Positions 24,831 to 39,659 of a stretch of DNA of 64,000 bases are shown piece after piece (position 1 is the first letter of the stretch; each line of letters begins with the position of its first letter). The stretch is taken from the NCBI RefSeq assembly GCF_026151205.1, contig NC_087083.1, positions 15,138,597-15,202,596 of the forward strand. Reading direction: 5' to 3'. The notes beneath the pieces were generated by a model. It saw only the letters and a list, made by a program, of their open reading frames with translations, ran no database searches and was not told the DNA's origin. This DNA is from Bolinopsis microptera (lineage: Eukaryota > Ctenophora > Tentaculata > Lobata > Bolinopsidae). Made by a program: the position numbers and the translations under genes.

Positions 24831-26010
24831 ATTTTACCGAAGTTTGCTAAAAACGTCGGTGAATAGTATTCTATGTCATAAACAGCCAATGATCAGCTAT
24901 AATAGTACGGTTTATTTTACACGGTGACTCGTTCTACTTGAAACTGTCTCAATGGTAACAGAGTTTAAAATGTTCTTACTCTTAGTCTTAGTCTTACAGG
25001 AGATCTACACGGTGAATGTAAGTGGGTCTGGGAATCTATGGCGTAAGACTCTACGGTGGAAAACTTTACGGTGGTGCCGTACAAAAACAACAGGTGTAAA
25101 AAACAGGACTATTAGGTGGCAAAGTCTATAATCAGGCATGAGATAGTAATATAAAGAACTTAAGAAATAATGCGAGCAAACAAATGTTATATTTTTTTAT
25201 CGATATTGATAAATTGGCAGGTGTCCCTCATTAAATTTATGAGTTACAGGAGTTGCAAGAGTGGCAAATTCGAATTCGAAACAATAAATTTGGATTAAAC
25301 AGTTGTTTGCCTAAAATTTGTGACAAAGAACAGGCAAGGGGATATACAAGGATTTCTAAAGTTATGATATTACACGATATAAATTGTGTCAGTGATCACA
25401 AACGCCTGTCCTATCCCAGGTAAATATCAATATATAATCAGGTACTAGATAGTAAGAAATAATGCGAGCTCTCAGCATATATCTCAGAGTCAGTATCACT
25501 ATCGAAATATATTGTGGATTGTACGACTGAAAGATGAAGTTTATTAAATTCCGAGACAAAATATTTAACGGCAGCTTCCTGAGAACAGAACACGGGGATT
25601 TGAAACTTAAAACACACGAGATAGCCGGAACCAGTACAAATGAGTGAAGCTATATTTTAACTAATTATTCTTAGAAGACTGTTTATGGTTTAGTTGACTC
25701 TGAGATCAAACCTTCACTACAAGAGGCTTCGTCATAAAAGTAAAAGTTGAAAGTATACGTGATCCGGATGCAATAACAGATATATTGAACGTTCAAATCA
25801 TTTTACACCTACGCTAAAAACTTGTCCACCAACACTGTACAAACTACAAAAATATTTGATTGGCAGACGGATAGATAAAGCACGAATTATGAACTATAGA
25901 CCACAGAGTGATCGTTGAATATCATAAAAGAACGGCACAAGTGCACAACACACAAAGGCGATCTGAACTGATATGGAAGTTAGACCTAGGCAAAATTGAA
26001 AGAATCGCAC
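24831..26010. other. stretch without recognised genes
   Basis: AT-rich, no similarity to known proteins, no clear repeats. Confidence 0.4.
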
Positions 26011-26013
26011 TAA

Positions 26014-27822
26014 CTGGGCCGCGCTCAGCCTGTCATTCCGCCTAATCTCTATTAATGAACATAATAGCCTGGGGTCCTCAGGTAAAAGCAAGCACTGATA
26101 ACAGAAACAAAGAATCATATTTCACTTGTGTTGTTCCGTTGACCAAAACAAGTGCTAACAGACTAGATGGTTGATGAAATAAGCCTCTTGACTCCCATTG
26201 TGTGAAATTACTAACACTAGCAGTAACCGGTGTTTCTTTAAGGTGGGGTCAAGAGACATTAGACAATAACACACGGAATTAAAGAGGAATTAAAGAGGAA
26301 TTAAAGAGGAATTAAAGAGGAATTAAATAGGAATTAAACAGGAATTAAACAGGAATTTAAGATGAAATTACCAAGGAGAACACTAACGAACTCGTCTTGG
26401 CTATACATCAATTAGAAAATGTTATTTATTAAATTTGAGATTTTTACACAAGCCCATTTAGATGAGCTATACAATACTCTGTAAAAGATAACATAATATA
26501 GAATGTAATTGTCTGGGAGGATGACTGTAAAATTTGGGAAAATAAGTATCCTGTGGTTAAACAAAGCACAGATACTAACAGAAACAAATCAAACGTTTGG
26601 TTTGATCCACACTACTGATATGTGAGATCAGACACAACAAATTATGACGCCCTCAAAGCATTTCACAATAAAGGATAATGTATAATATAGATTAACTCCC
26701 GATTTCAATTCAGGGAGACTAATCTATTCTTGCAAAAATGTTAAAACAAACTAAATATTTTACAACATCTAGGATTAAGGACAAAGTGACTAATATAGAG
26801 TACGAGAACACATGATTTCCATCACAATGCAATCTATTAAATAAGTAATAACTAGGATTAAATATCTTAATCCATCATCAAAGATTGTACAGTATGAATA
26901 TCAGACCATTAAAGTGTTTTTCTACGATCCAATTCAGAATTTTGACACTAACTGTCAAGGAAAAAGGTGCAGGGCAGAACTAATCTATAGATCACATCTA
27001 AGAGATTTCTTTCGATCACAGGCCTTCTTTGAAAACGACAAAAAGTAGCCGAGCCCAAACAGGCAGTCCGAAAGAAATAAAAACTATAACAAACAGACAG
27101 TATAATGGTCAACATCAATCTGACATATTTTGTTCCTTCTAGTACCCTGAACCTCTTGATTTGGATTTAAGTAACACGACCTTAGTTCGGAAATTTAATT
27201 CAAATGCATAGCATGAGTATATAAAAGAAAATCTTCAGATATAACTGCAAACTGATTGACAAACTAAACCATCCCTCATCAGAGTGGTAGTCATGACAGG
27301 ACCATGTTACTTTGATATTAAGTAAAGCTAACATCTTTCGCTAGGGTCTTTAAACGAAGTAAATGTCGGGCAGCTAAATATAAACAAGTGTAGACAACTG
27401 GACGATTTTATAAAAATGTCGTACGAGCAAGAAAAGGTCATCAAAATATATTTTAACTACAGGAACAACATAAACATGAAGGAGGTACCGATGTAACTGT
27501 GCAGTGTGATAACACGAGGTACAGTGAGCAGCACATCACTGATGACACTCATATCGCTCGATTTTACAATCCAATAATCAAATTTTACAATCTAACTCAT
27601 CGCGCGGCTCCTCTAGCTAATACGTTACTTTTCTCCAATTGGCAGTTTGCGTGCACGTGTCTTTTCTGAGGCCCCAATTGGTTCTAAATGATCACGTGAA
27701 TGCTGGTCACGCGCACATCAACTTCCAATGAGCGTACTGCCATTTTTTCTGAGGCGATGGAGGTCGTAAATCACTCAGCCCGAATATAGATTTGGCGGAA
27801 TGACAGGCTGAGCGCGGCCCAG
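26014..27822. mobile_element. PIF/Harbinger-like non-autonomous element
   Basis: The ends CTGGGCCGCGCTCAGCCTGT... and its reverse complement form a 29-base perfect inverted repeat, flanked on both sides by TAA (26011-26013, 27823-27825). A 3-bp TWA target duplication is the Harbinger signature. I see no transposase or Myb-like frame inside, so it is non-autonomous. An 11-bp tandem repeat (AGAGGAATTAA, about 8 copies) occupies 26274-26356. A lone related end occurs at 39574. Confidence 0.75.
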
Positions 27823-29852
27823 TAATCCACGCAGTATGCAGTACGCGTAGACACATGGCTATCATGTCACATGTGAATCCAAACCCTCACCCCAAAGCTA
27901 TCAAAGTTATTTAGCCTTAATTGACGATGTCAATTCATCGCAGCTCGGCTAGTGTGGTTGGTTTTATCCGATTTTTTTAGATTTTTATGGAGGTTGTACC
28001 ATTGTAAAACTTACATTGTGACAGTATAGATGGCGAAATATTTTTGAAAATGGTCCTAACACAGCTTTGATCGTAACAATAACATTGGGTGAATAGATTG
28101 GGTGAACAAACTATGAAGCAGGCAATTATATGTGCTCATCCATCATTCTGCATATGTAAGCTCAGTAGTTTAATTGCTGATTCATACTCAATGGTGAATC
28201 GATAGAATTCATGTGTCGGAGATCTCGTGAGAACACCTTTTAATAATTATAGCCCTCAGGATCGCATTATCCCGATCCGGCCGTAATGTGTATTGAGGTA
28301 TGCACTAATTGTAGTGGTGAACGGTTGCAGCTCAGGCTATGTTTCAGTATAACTATATATCAGAGATCGCAGTATATTTACATTCTACTCGGATTGCAGA
28401 TTGAAATATTTTCCTGTTGGAACCATGACACATGCATGGGAATACCAAAATATTAATTGTAGTTGTACAACTAATATGATCAATAATTAATAACGGCAAC
28501 GCTAATTTGTCCTTATTGGACTTTATTTTTACGGACATAAGTTAATAGTTGCTGCAAATGCCAAATGCTACAACTACAAGTTAAGCCCTATAAGCGTTCA
28601 TTTTAATGTCCGTTCATTTTAATTTTAATATCCGTTCGAATATTGGCGGACGTTTTAAATTGTAATTAAATAGACCATTGAGCGGTCGCGTTTATTTTAA
28701 TGTCCGCTCAAAATTATTCCCGTTCACATTATTTCCTGTTGCAGTACGGGTAAAATAACGTCCGAATAAAGCTATCCGATAAGCTCAGGCAGAGCTTTCG
28801 GACTGCGTAAAACTAAACAACTTGAAACGTTGAAGAACGCCGTTAAGACATCTGTTGTTAACTCACCTAAAACACAAACATACAGATCAATGGCGAAGAA
28901 TTCACAGCCAACTGAGCAAGTCATAAGCTTGGAAACGCTCAAAAGCGTAGTAAAACGTGTTGTCGAGGAAGAGGACCGCAGTCTAGTCGCAACGTCATTG
29001 TATTTGGTCTGTTACAAGGGAGCGAGATATATAGAGAACTTATTGACACAGTTAGCGTGATTTTCCAAAACATTGGACAGAAACCGAAGATTGTTGAAGC
29101 GTGCAAAATTGCCAGAAAATCTAAGGACAATTTAGTTACAGCATCATTAATAAATGAGCAATTACGTTATTCGTTTAAGTTATTGCAAAATATTTGATTC
29201 CAATAAATAAAATCCGCCTTGTGCCGCGTGCGCTAATTTACTAATTCTGTACTCGCCTGCGTACACTGTACTGTACAGTGTACAGCAGGAGCAGGCCTGC
29301 AGGCATCATGCTACATGCGATTTTACAAATAATGTTCGACTTCAATTTAGACTTTCAGTTGTTGTAGTTGTACTGTATACTAATTGTGTCGGTTTATATA
29401 TTTACCAGGCGGCGCTCAAATTGCATGATCAATAACGCTAATTTGTCCTTATTGGACTTTATTTTTACGGACATAAGTTAATAGTTGCAAATGCCAGATG
29501 CTACAAGTTAAGCACTAGCGTTCATTTTAATGTCCGTTTATTTTAATATCCGTTCGAATTTTGGCGGACGTTTTAAATTGTTAGTAAATAGAGCATTGAG
29601 CGGTCACGTTTATTTTAATGTCCTCTCAAAATTATGGCTACGCCCGTTCACATTATTTCCGGTTGCGGTACGGGTAAAATAACGTCCGAATAAAGCTATC
29701 CGATAAACTCAGGCAGAGCTTTCGGACTGTAAAACTGGACAACTTGAAATGTTGAAGAACGCCGTTAAGACATCTGTTGTTGACTCACCTAAAACACAAA
29801 CATACAGTTCAATGGCGAAGAATTCACAGCCAAAGCTGAGCAAGTCATAAGC

Positions 29853-30095
29853 TTGGAAACGCTCAAAAGCGTAGTAAAACGTGTTGTTGAGGAAGAGGAC
29901 CGCAGTCGCAACGTCATTGTATTTGGTCCGTCACAAGGGAGCGAGATATATAGAGAACTTATTGACACAGTTAGCGAGATTTTTCAAAACATTGGACAGA
30001 AACCGAAGATTGTTGAAGCGTGCAGAATTGCCACGAAATCTAAGGACAATTCAGTTACAGCATCATTAATAAGTGAGCTTACGTTATTCGTTTAA
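29853..30095 (+). pseudogene. LINE ORF1-like fragment in the left arm
   Basis: The frame METLKSVVKRVVEEEDRSRN then VIVFGPSQGSEIYRELIDTV and KPKIVEACRI resembles the coiled/RRM-like ORF1 region of CR1/L1-type LINEs (RxNVIVFGL ... KP..VE..RIG). A similar copy begins near 28889, and a third sits inverted at 36815-37057. The frame runs into the TGTC microsatellite, so the fragment is truncated. Assignment is from memory of family patterns. Confidence 0.5.
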
Positions 30096-30469
<374 letters not shown>

Positions 30470-30960
30470 AATTTCCGAGCGGCTTAATTAAGAAAACGGT
30501 AAGAGTTACGGCAGTCTCTATATTTACTAGGCGTTTTTAATGCTAAATGTGTTTCACTTTCAGTGTTTCATAGGTAATGAAACATATTAACATAATATTA
30601 ATATTATGAATTGGGTCATGCCATGTGAATTTTATATGCTAATCTGCATTCATCACGTTTTTTATACTAATAAATTATTCTTATGTAATGAGTAAGCACG
30701 AGAATTTACCTATGATACTAATACTAATAATAATAATTAGAACCCATAGATTTATTTTTTCTGGCATTACCATTTAGTGACAAAATTCGTGCTACCCAGG
30801 GTCTGCAGGCCACCTGGCCACCCATGATGGGGTGTCATAATCATGTATTTGTAACTTGCGGTGGATCGAACAAGTAGCTTCAAAACTATTTGGACTGTAA
30901 TACTAATATGTAATAGCCCCTAGGCTTATTATTATATTAAACAACATAACTCATGATGCT

Positions 30961-31257
30961 AATTTGCTCAAAAGACACTTTTAACATATTTCTCAAGGTA
31001 ACTTCATGATAGCTATTAGAGCCTCAGACGTGTTACCGAAGCTCTAATGTTCTACAAAAAAATGTATAATCATGTTTTTGGCTAATACTATGACAAAATT
31101 AAAAACTACTCTTTTCGTAATTCATTTATTTGCAAAACTTTGATTATCAGAACAGTATTTCAATAATAATAGTAATACTATTTTCCAAAAGTGCTTATCT
31201 ATCAAAAGTTTATTAACATCTACTTTCAGTTTATAGATTACACTAATCTTAAGTCTA
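30961..31257. other. 3' flank of the transposase gene
   Basis: AT-rich spacer between the left arm and the gene's stop codon; probable 3' UTR. Nothing else seen. Confidence 0.4.
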
Positions 31258-34200
31258 TTAATCGAAATCCTTAAATAATTCCCTGTTAAAGGGCGTATCT
31301 TTAACTTTCTTCGACTTTGGAGTCGAGTCTGTATCAGTTCTGTACCGCTTGTGCGTTACTCTACCCGAAAACTCTTTCCGTGCAGCTCCTATCTGGAGGA
31401 CACTCATCAATTGAGTGTCTTCAGTCCGTCGTCGTTGAACAGCGTGGGACACAAGTGCGACAGTGTGCTCCACAGATTGACTATGGCAAGGAATCCTACA
31501 AACCAGAGGGTCTTCCCGTATCTTTTCCAGTTCAGCACTTGACATTACGGAGAGGAGGGGAGGGCACGTTACTCGCTCCCACTCATTGTCGTACGTCTGG
31601 AAGAATATCTTCATTGGAACCGGACCGTTCTCTTTCTGAATGAAGGGCAAATTAGTTATTTGATCGGTAAATCGTAATAATAATATAACTGAAACAGGGA
31701 CAGAGTTCGTGGTATATTTGACAGACTAGGTAGACTCAGCAAATTAGTTAACAAATTCTGCATTCTGCTAGTTCAGTAGAATGAACGCACAGTCTTACTT
31801 TTCGTTTGTCAGATTTTGATGCAAAAGCATAATATCGGCAGACTTACTAAGTCTGCCGATCACTTAACATGGTCACTTAACATGGTAAAGTATCGTCAAA
31901 TGGTTTGGAAATCAAACCATTGCATAATTACAATATCACTATAGTTATACATGCTCTATAAACTCACCTCAACTTTCATTCTGACCATCTCAAAATATGT
32001 CGTACATTTGAAGACTATCTTCGGGCACTTGAAATGTCGGATTCGTCTAGGTCGCCGAACGCCAGACTCTCTTTCAACGTGCTTGTCCCACTCCTCTGAA
32101 CGACGAATATTCTTTACGATCCCTATTCCTTTCTCTCGATGGTCTCTGTTGTGATCGCCTGGATAATAAATATGTATATAAAGTTTTTTACAATAGATGT
32201 AAAATATTGTTGGTTGGATATTGTGTTAAAGTCAAGTGATTCTAAGAGCACCTGCACATTTATAATTTATAACCGCAAGAATTCGGACGTAAGCACAGAA
32301 TACCACTACCAGCTGAATATTCACTGCTCTGATAGTAATAGTATCATATTGTTATTTTAAGTGTGCCTAGCTATATTACCCACTTTCCGTATTCATTTTT
32401 TGTTGTTGTTATTCTTACCTAGCATGGCGAGTATCACACTCTCGGGATGAGCCATATAGCCGTTCTGTTGTATTGACTCGAATATGACCTTACGCTCTGC
32501 TGGTTCGCAGTGTTCTCTTGTGAACCGTATTTGGTCAAATAGGTGGGCTGGGGCGTCTATTAAGCTGCTCTTCATCTTGATGTTGGCAAACACCTATTGA
32601 GATTTAGTCCGATTTAATAGAAATTCTGAGTAACTTTGGTACTTAAGGGAAACATAGGCTGAACATTCTCTGATTTTCATCAATATTGTAAGAGCATTTA
32701 AATTTGAATAAACATTAGCAATCAATTCACAAGTGCCAGCACTGTAATCTGATTTTTACCTTGTAATAGACATTTACAATAAAGTTGACCATCCTCTCTA
32801 AACACTCCGAAATATGGGAGTTGTAGGTAAGATCCCCCGAAATGTAAAATCGGAGGATTCTGGCCCCAAACGTAATCCACCGAGCAGTGGAGCAGTTTCC
32901 TATCGCGTTATACACGAAGTTGTCGTGTAAACCAGTCTCGACAGTGATGCAGTACTTATACATAAGTTTTGCATCATTTGACATCTTACTCAGCGTCTGA
33001 AAAAAAACAGATTGTTATTAATTTTAACGTTGCTAGGTAAGAGCTCTATGATTTTGTCGAACATTATCGCAATGATTGATAAACATGGAACTGCAAAACG
33101 GTTCAGTAAGTTATCTTCCCAGCAAATTATAAACGTAGTTACTATCTAACAATAAGATTATCCATTATTAACCATATCAATTTTAAATTATATATCACCT
33201 CTTGGGGCAGTCGAGGAAAACCTTTGCCAATCTTTTTAAATACTCTAACTGGTTTCAGCCAAAGTTCGTTGGACATAATGAAGGGCCCCATAGGTCCGTC
33301 AAAGTCACCAGGTGCTGTAATGATATATAATAATGATATACACGTTATTTTGAGTGTAAGTGTAAGAATTAACGATGATAATATTAATTGTAAAGTGAAA
33401 TTTATTGGCGTAGTTATCGAGGAAATCCCTGCAATCGTTATAGTAATAAGGAATGTTTAATACTGTGGAAATTCTGAACTGTTATTTTAAAATACTATAA
33501 CATATCTTCAAATTTAAAATAAATAACACACCCTTGGTACTTCCTCCATAGTGAAAGTACAATTTTCTCAAGGGGAGTTCCACTTGGTGTAAGAGGCACA
33601 GGGCTCTTTGGAGTGTTCGATGTAGCAGAACCTCAAACTCTCGAAAAGCACCTCCCTGAAAATTGTTTATTTTAATATGTTTTAACGAACGAAATGGTTG
33701 TCTAATAGTATCCAATGCTCAGCTAAAAGATGAAAAGTTCCTTATCTGAAATGAAAAATAAGTTATTTACTTACCAGATAGCCAGAATTAACACTAGTGT
33801 TGTCTCCACCTATACACAATGTTTTGTCCGTGCTTATCCCTCGACTTTCAAAGTAGTTACACAATCCCAGAGCAAGGCCTTTACCTGTGGTATGAAGATT
33901 AAGTAATCAACAAAGAATCGGCATAAATGTAACATTGTAACTGCAGAACCTATTCCGGAAATCTAATGCAACATTAAAATGGAACGAGACATATATAACG
34001 TTAGTCGTTAGACCGTTTATTGTGTACCAATGATCAAAATAACATCGCAATGTATAAAAATATATTCATCTAAGTATAATCTTTATCTAGTGCTTACCAG
34101 TCGATTGCTCAGGAACAAACATCCCCAAAGGGATCGCACCAGGCTGTTCTACCACAGAGTAGTGGCTCCGTTTCCCCACACTATGTCGTATGTGACCTTT

Positions 34201-35730
34201 TTCATCTTTTTGGCTCATCCTTATATTCTTATCCTCCTTTCCGTCAAAGAATATTGCTGCAAAATAGCTGTTTTTAATCTAAAGCGTACTAATTCTAATG
34301 GTAAAGTTAATGTCGCTGTTTATTTTTAAAATTGGTAATATAAACATGTTCAAAAGTTAAAAAATAACCTGGTGAAAACATTATATTATGTACAAACCTA
34401 ACGGAGAACGAGTAGACAGAGCTTCAAGCCTCTTTTTCCCATCTCTTCCACGGATGCTTTCGAGTTTTGACCGGGGAACAACATATGGCTGCTGCAGGAG
34501 ACCACCCTTGTAAAGTTCTTTGCAAAACAATGTTAACGTGCGTGCATTCGACTCCGTGCCGGCAGAATTTCTTTCCAACTCAGCTGCCATACCATCCAGA
34601 TTGCAGTTCAGATAAGTGGACACCGTGACTCTCGGAGTGCTAGCAGAAGAACTGGAAGAGGCTGGTTGATAATCACGATCCTTTTCATCTCTCGGGTCAA
34701 TGTTAGTGTGTTGGCTTGCCGAGTCCTCGCTTATATAAGCCTGTCGTTGACATCATAAGTATATTTTGTATTATTATCCGTGATCGGTGATTCAATTAAT
34801 GGCCGGGCATTTATCTACTATTTAGTGAAAATAAAAGTTGTGTTATGTGATCTCAAATTGTTCATTGCAAACAATCAATTACAGTGTCGGCTCAGAGATT
34901 AAAATTAATAATTTGACAGTCAATGGTATTAATATTATTTTAGTTTATAAACTTTTAAAATAAATAAGCTATGTTAAACAAATAATTCTGTATTCGTATT
35001 GAAACGTGCTTACTTGCAATGATGCTGATGTAGTAACGTCACTGAGAGCAGGAGTGATGAGATTAACTTGCACAGGGGCTTCAACTTCAAGTTTCTTTTT
35101 GGGTAGGACATCAAAAGGTTCATTTAGACTGTCGGTGAACTTGTTCATCGTAGACTTTGCCGTATTAACTGAGAGACCTCGAAGTTTTGTATTGATGATT
35201 TTGATTTTCCTGTAATAGTTTCAAATTACAAACAGCGTAACCAATGTGACAAGAAATATAAAGCATAAACACAAAATATTAAGTAGTATATATTATATAT
35301 AGAACAAATTATGAATATCAGTCACGATTGGCAATTATCCACATCGCCCGCATCGGACATGATCGCTAAATGCAAACTGGATAAACAGAAACTGAATAGA
35401 TATCAACAAATCGGAAAAATCACTCAGATATGAAGTTTATGATCGGATAGTATGTATGTATATTGACAACAAATATGAAGCATAAAAATATGCAACTTAC
35501 CCAGCAATAGTAGGTGAAATTCTACGAACTTCGGACTTTTCTGTGACATCGTACAAAGAAAGCAGGTCAACAGCAACAGGACGGTAGAAATCAACAATCG
35601 AAAGTTTTTTCTTTCTACCAGTGTTGGCTTCTTCGACGAGAAAGAGTAAATGTGATAAAACATGACGTAGCAGAGTTGGACGGCAAGAGGGATTTAAACG
35701 ATCTGGTTTAACAAAATCTTCAAGTTTCAT
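31258..35730 (-). CDS. putative transposase, 11 exons, 752 residues, intact
   Basis: Minus-strand exons: 35730-35501, 35209-35014, 34740-34398, 34256-34098, 33884-33775, 33655-33532, 33314-33199, 32996-32760, 32593-32419, 32158-31968, 31635-31258. Every intron is GT...AG, all phases match, and the sum is 2259 bases with one terminal stop. Blocks along the protein: LQQPYVVPRSKLESIRGRDG, IFFDGKEDKN, TLCIGGDNTSVNSGYL, CLLHQVELPLRKL, STARWITFGARILRFYISGD, NGYMAHPESVILAML, and PCHSQSVEHTVALVSHAV near the end. I recall the same order of blocks in unnamed proteins scattered through cnidarian, arthropod and echinoderm genomes, some labelled Cc8L18.2-like. The D residues and CxxH suggest an RNase-H-fold transposase; that role is inference. 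The C-terminus is lysine-rich and could be a nuclear signal. Confidence 0.8.
31833..31860. repeat. hairpin in transposase-gene intron
   Basis: ATCGGCAGACTTA pairs with TAAGTCTGCCGAT around a single central base. It lies in the last intron. Confidence 0.7.
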
Positions 35731-36392
35731 GGTGGGCTCAAAAGTTTATAAAACTGGTGTTATTGATGCAGATGGCGTTGTTTTATTTATAGTTATATGA
35801 TTATTGAATATTGAGGCTAATTGTGGGAATTGAGAAGCATAGATATTGGGCACATCAAACGATTTTTTTGCAGGGCATTTGAACTTCGGTAACAGTAATT
35901 TAGAAGTTACCTTGAACAATGTGTTAAAAGTGTCTATTGAGTAAATTAACATCATGAGTTATGTCGTTTAATAAGCTTAAGGGCTATTAAAGTCCAAATT
36001 GTTTCGAAGCTAATTGTTCGATCAACCGCAAGTTACATGATTATACCACCCCGTCATGGGTGGGTAGCACTAGCACCAATTTGACACTAAATGGTAATTT
36101 CAGAAAAAATAAATCCATGAGTTCTAATTATTCTTAATAGTAGGTAAATTCTCGTGCTTACTCATTACATAATAATAATTTATTAGTATAAAAACCGTGA
36201 TGAATGCAGATTAGCATATAAAATTCACATGGCATGACCCAATTCATAATATTAATATTATGTTAATATGTTTCATTACCTGGGGACCTCAGCTTTTGTG
36301 TTTATAAACAGAATGACAAGTTGAACGCCGCCTAGTAAATATATAGACCACCGTAACTCTTACCGTTTTCTTGATTAAGCCGCTTGGAAATT

Positions 36393-36814
<422 letters not shown>

Positions 36815-37057
36815 TTAAACGAATAACGTAAGCTCACTTATTAATGATGCTGTAACTGAATTGTCCTTAGATTTCGTGACAATTCTGCACGCTTCAACAA
36901 TCTTCGGTTTCTGTCCAATGTTTTGAAAAATCTCGCTAACTGTGTCAATAAGTTCTCTATATATCTCGCTCCCTTGTGACGGACCAAATACAATGACGTT
37001 GCGACTGCGGTCCTCTTCCTCAACAACACGTTTTACTACGCTTTTGAGCGTTTCCAA
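36815..37057 (-). pseudogene. LINE ORF1-like fragment in the right arm
   Basis: Same frame as 29853-30095 on the opposite strand, differing by one residue (CRIVTKS instead of CRIATKS). It is part of the inverted arm. Confidence 0.5.
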
Positions 37058-38053
37058 GCTTATGACTTGCTCAGCTTTGGCTGTGAATTCTTCGCCATTG
37101 AACTGTATGTTTGTGTTTTAGGTGAGTTAACAACAGATGTCTTAACGGCGTTCTTCAACGTTTCAAGTTGTTTAGTTTTACGCAGTCCGAAAGCTCTGCC
37201 TGAGCTTATCGGATAGCTTTATTCGGACGTTATTTTACCCGTACTGCAACCGGAAATAATGTGAACGGGAATAATTTTGAGCGGACATTAAAATAAACGC
37301 GACCGCTCAATGGTCTATTTAATTACAATTTAAAACGTCCGCCAATATTCGAACGGATATTAAAATTAAAATGAACGGACATTAAAATGAACGCTTATAG
37401 GGCTTAACTTGTAGTTGTAGCATTTGGCATTTGCAGCAACTATTAACTTATGTCCGTAAAAATAAAGTCCAATAAGGACAAATTAGCGTTGCCGTTATTA
37501 ATTATTGATCATATTAGTTGTACAACTACAATTAATATTTTGGTATTCCCATGCATGTGTCATGGTTCCAACAGGAAAATATTTCAATCTGCAATCCGAG
37601 TAGAATGTAATGTGTAAATATACTGCGATCTCTGATATATAGTTATACTGAAACATAGCCTGAGCTGCAACCGTTCACCACTACAATTAGTGCATACCTC
37701 AATACACATTACGGCCGGATCGGGATAATGCGATCCTGAGGGCTATAATTATTAAAAGGTGTTCTCACGAGATCTCCGACACATGAATTCTATCGATTCA
37801 CCATTGAGTATGAATCAGCAATTAAACTACTGAGCTTACATATGCAGAATGATGGATGAGCACATATAATTGCCTGCTTCATAGTTTGTTCACCCAATCT
37901 ATTCACCCAATGTTATTGTTACGATCAAAGCTGTGTTAGGACCATTTTCAAAAATATTTCGCCATCTATACTGTCACAATGTAAGTTTTACAATGGTACA
38001 ACCTCCATAAAAATCTAAAAAAATCGGATAAAACCAACCACACTAAGCTCGGC

Positions 38054-39265
38054 GAGGCACAGAAGCGCATTTCGCAGATCTAGCGAGAAGCATAATTGGA
38101 TGCGCGGCGCGGCACAGTAACGCTTATAGCTTAATTTGCAGAATAACTTGTAATTTAGTAACGTATAATATGTGCTAAATTTTGTACGAACAAGTAAATT
38201 ATTTGATCATTGTTAATGGACTAGCCCGAAGCGACGTGCGCTACTTCGTACTTCTTGGCTTGGACTAATAGTTTGAGAAAAAGCGGCGCGTGATACTGTG
38301 ATAGAAAATCAATGTTTTGATGGTTTGGCGAATGTTGACGATGTCATAGTCATACCTTATACCTTTCGTCTTTCCAGTTGGAGGTGCACGATAAAAATAA
38401 AGTTGCTCGGATTTTCAAAATTTTTGTTCACATTTTTTGGAGAGTGTGAGCCTTTTTACAATATAAATTTTTGTCATACGTTTTTGGAATCATCAGTGAC
38501 TTTCGCATAGGTGCCAAAATTGGTGATGCGTGGCTTTGCGGGAGCAAAAGTTAATCTAAAACTTGCGTACTTTATCGAAATTCGAGGATTTTTGACGTAT
38601 TATTCGGATATATTTTTGGTTCCTTGAATGAGATCATTCTGAAAATTTGTGAATCAAAAAACCTTCCAATAGGGCTTTCACAACTGTCCAAAAATTTAGT
38701 GGATTTTGGAGTTGATATAATAATTGATATTGACGATGTTTCACCTAACCATGTGCTTGCTTTCGCGCCACTTCGGGCGCGCTTGTTTCAGAGTTCAAGT
38801 CCACGAACCCTAATGTGAAGGTTCGTGCGCGCGCGCGCAGTGCTGACAACAGCGTCTATGTAGCGCATGTAGTCTTGGCACTTCTCCCTCCAGTATGCAG
38901 TAACCACTTTTCAGGTTCCTATAGTGCATAGTGACAGTGTATAGGGGTTAATTAGGTATAAACTACAGTACAGCTGTACTTACATTTACATTCACAAGCA
39001 TGCAAGCTCACCTGGTCCAATGAGCGGGAAACGGACTACAAGGTCTGGTGACGTCATAGTCACGTGACAGCTCATACATCATAGGCTCATAATTACGTGA
39101 CCTCAGACCCAATCAATGATTAATCAGGTTCGGGCATGGTCAGCCCCTGTCACCCGATCTTGAGGTGACGTATGACACCTCGTTTACGCAATCAATGTCT
39201 GAAAGGCTACACACGTTGCATATGAGGACAAAAGCGCGGGAAATTTTGGCACCCTATATGATCAT
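38054..39265. other. stretch with GC-rich dispersed motifs, no gene recognised
   Basis: Begins with the right half of the repeat split by the transposon (GAGGCACAGAAGCGC...). It contains GC islands such as CCACTTCGGGCGCGC near 38770 and GCGCGCGCGCAG near 38829. Open frames here look like chance. Confidence 0.4.
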
Positions 39266-39327
39266 AGCAACCCACCCAACGATTTTGGCACCACTCGAGT
39301 GGTGCCAAAATCGTTGGGTGGGTTGCT
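39266..39327. repeat. 62-bp perfect palindrome
   Basis: AGCAACCCACCCAACGATTT... reads identically on both strands, centred on CTC/GAG at 39296/39297, with 31-base arms and no spacer. Confidence 0.95.
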
Positions 39328-39463
39328 GGCTAGAGCCCTTTTACCGCCGTAAGGCTGGCGCGCGCTACTGCAAGCGCAAGGGCTCTGGATAGAGCAAAAC
39401 GATGTCAACCCATCAAGTTCGGTGCTCTGCGAAGCAGAGCAACGATCGTTGATAGATTGAAAG

Positions 39464-39479
39464 CCCCCCCCCCCCCCCC
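39464..39479 (+). repeat. C homopolymer
   Basis: Run of C before GCAATAGG. Confidence 0.9.
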
Positions 39480-39573
39480 GCAATAGGGGATGGACTAATT
39501 TATTGTCCGCGTCATAATATCAATCAGTTTAAAAACACCTCGCCGGGCACTCTAAAAAAACTCTATCAAGGTT

Positions 39574-39612
39574 ACTGGGCGGCGCTCAGCCTGTCATTCC
39601 GCCGAATCTTTA
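39574..39612 (+). mobile_element. solo end of the Harbinger-like family
   Basis: CTGGGCGGCGCTCAGCCTGT followed by CATTCCGCC matches the terminus of the 26014-27822 element and is preceded by TTA. I could not find the matching right end, so the copy is probably truncated. Confidence 0.6.
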
Positions 39613-39659
39613 TTTTATGTTTATGAACATAATCATATATCGTACCCAAGAGTTTTCAG

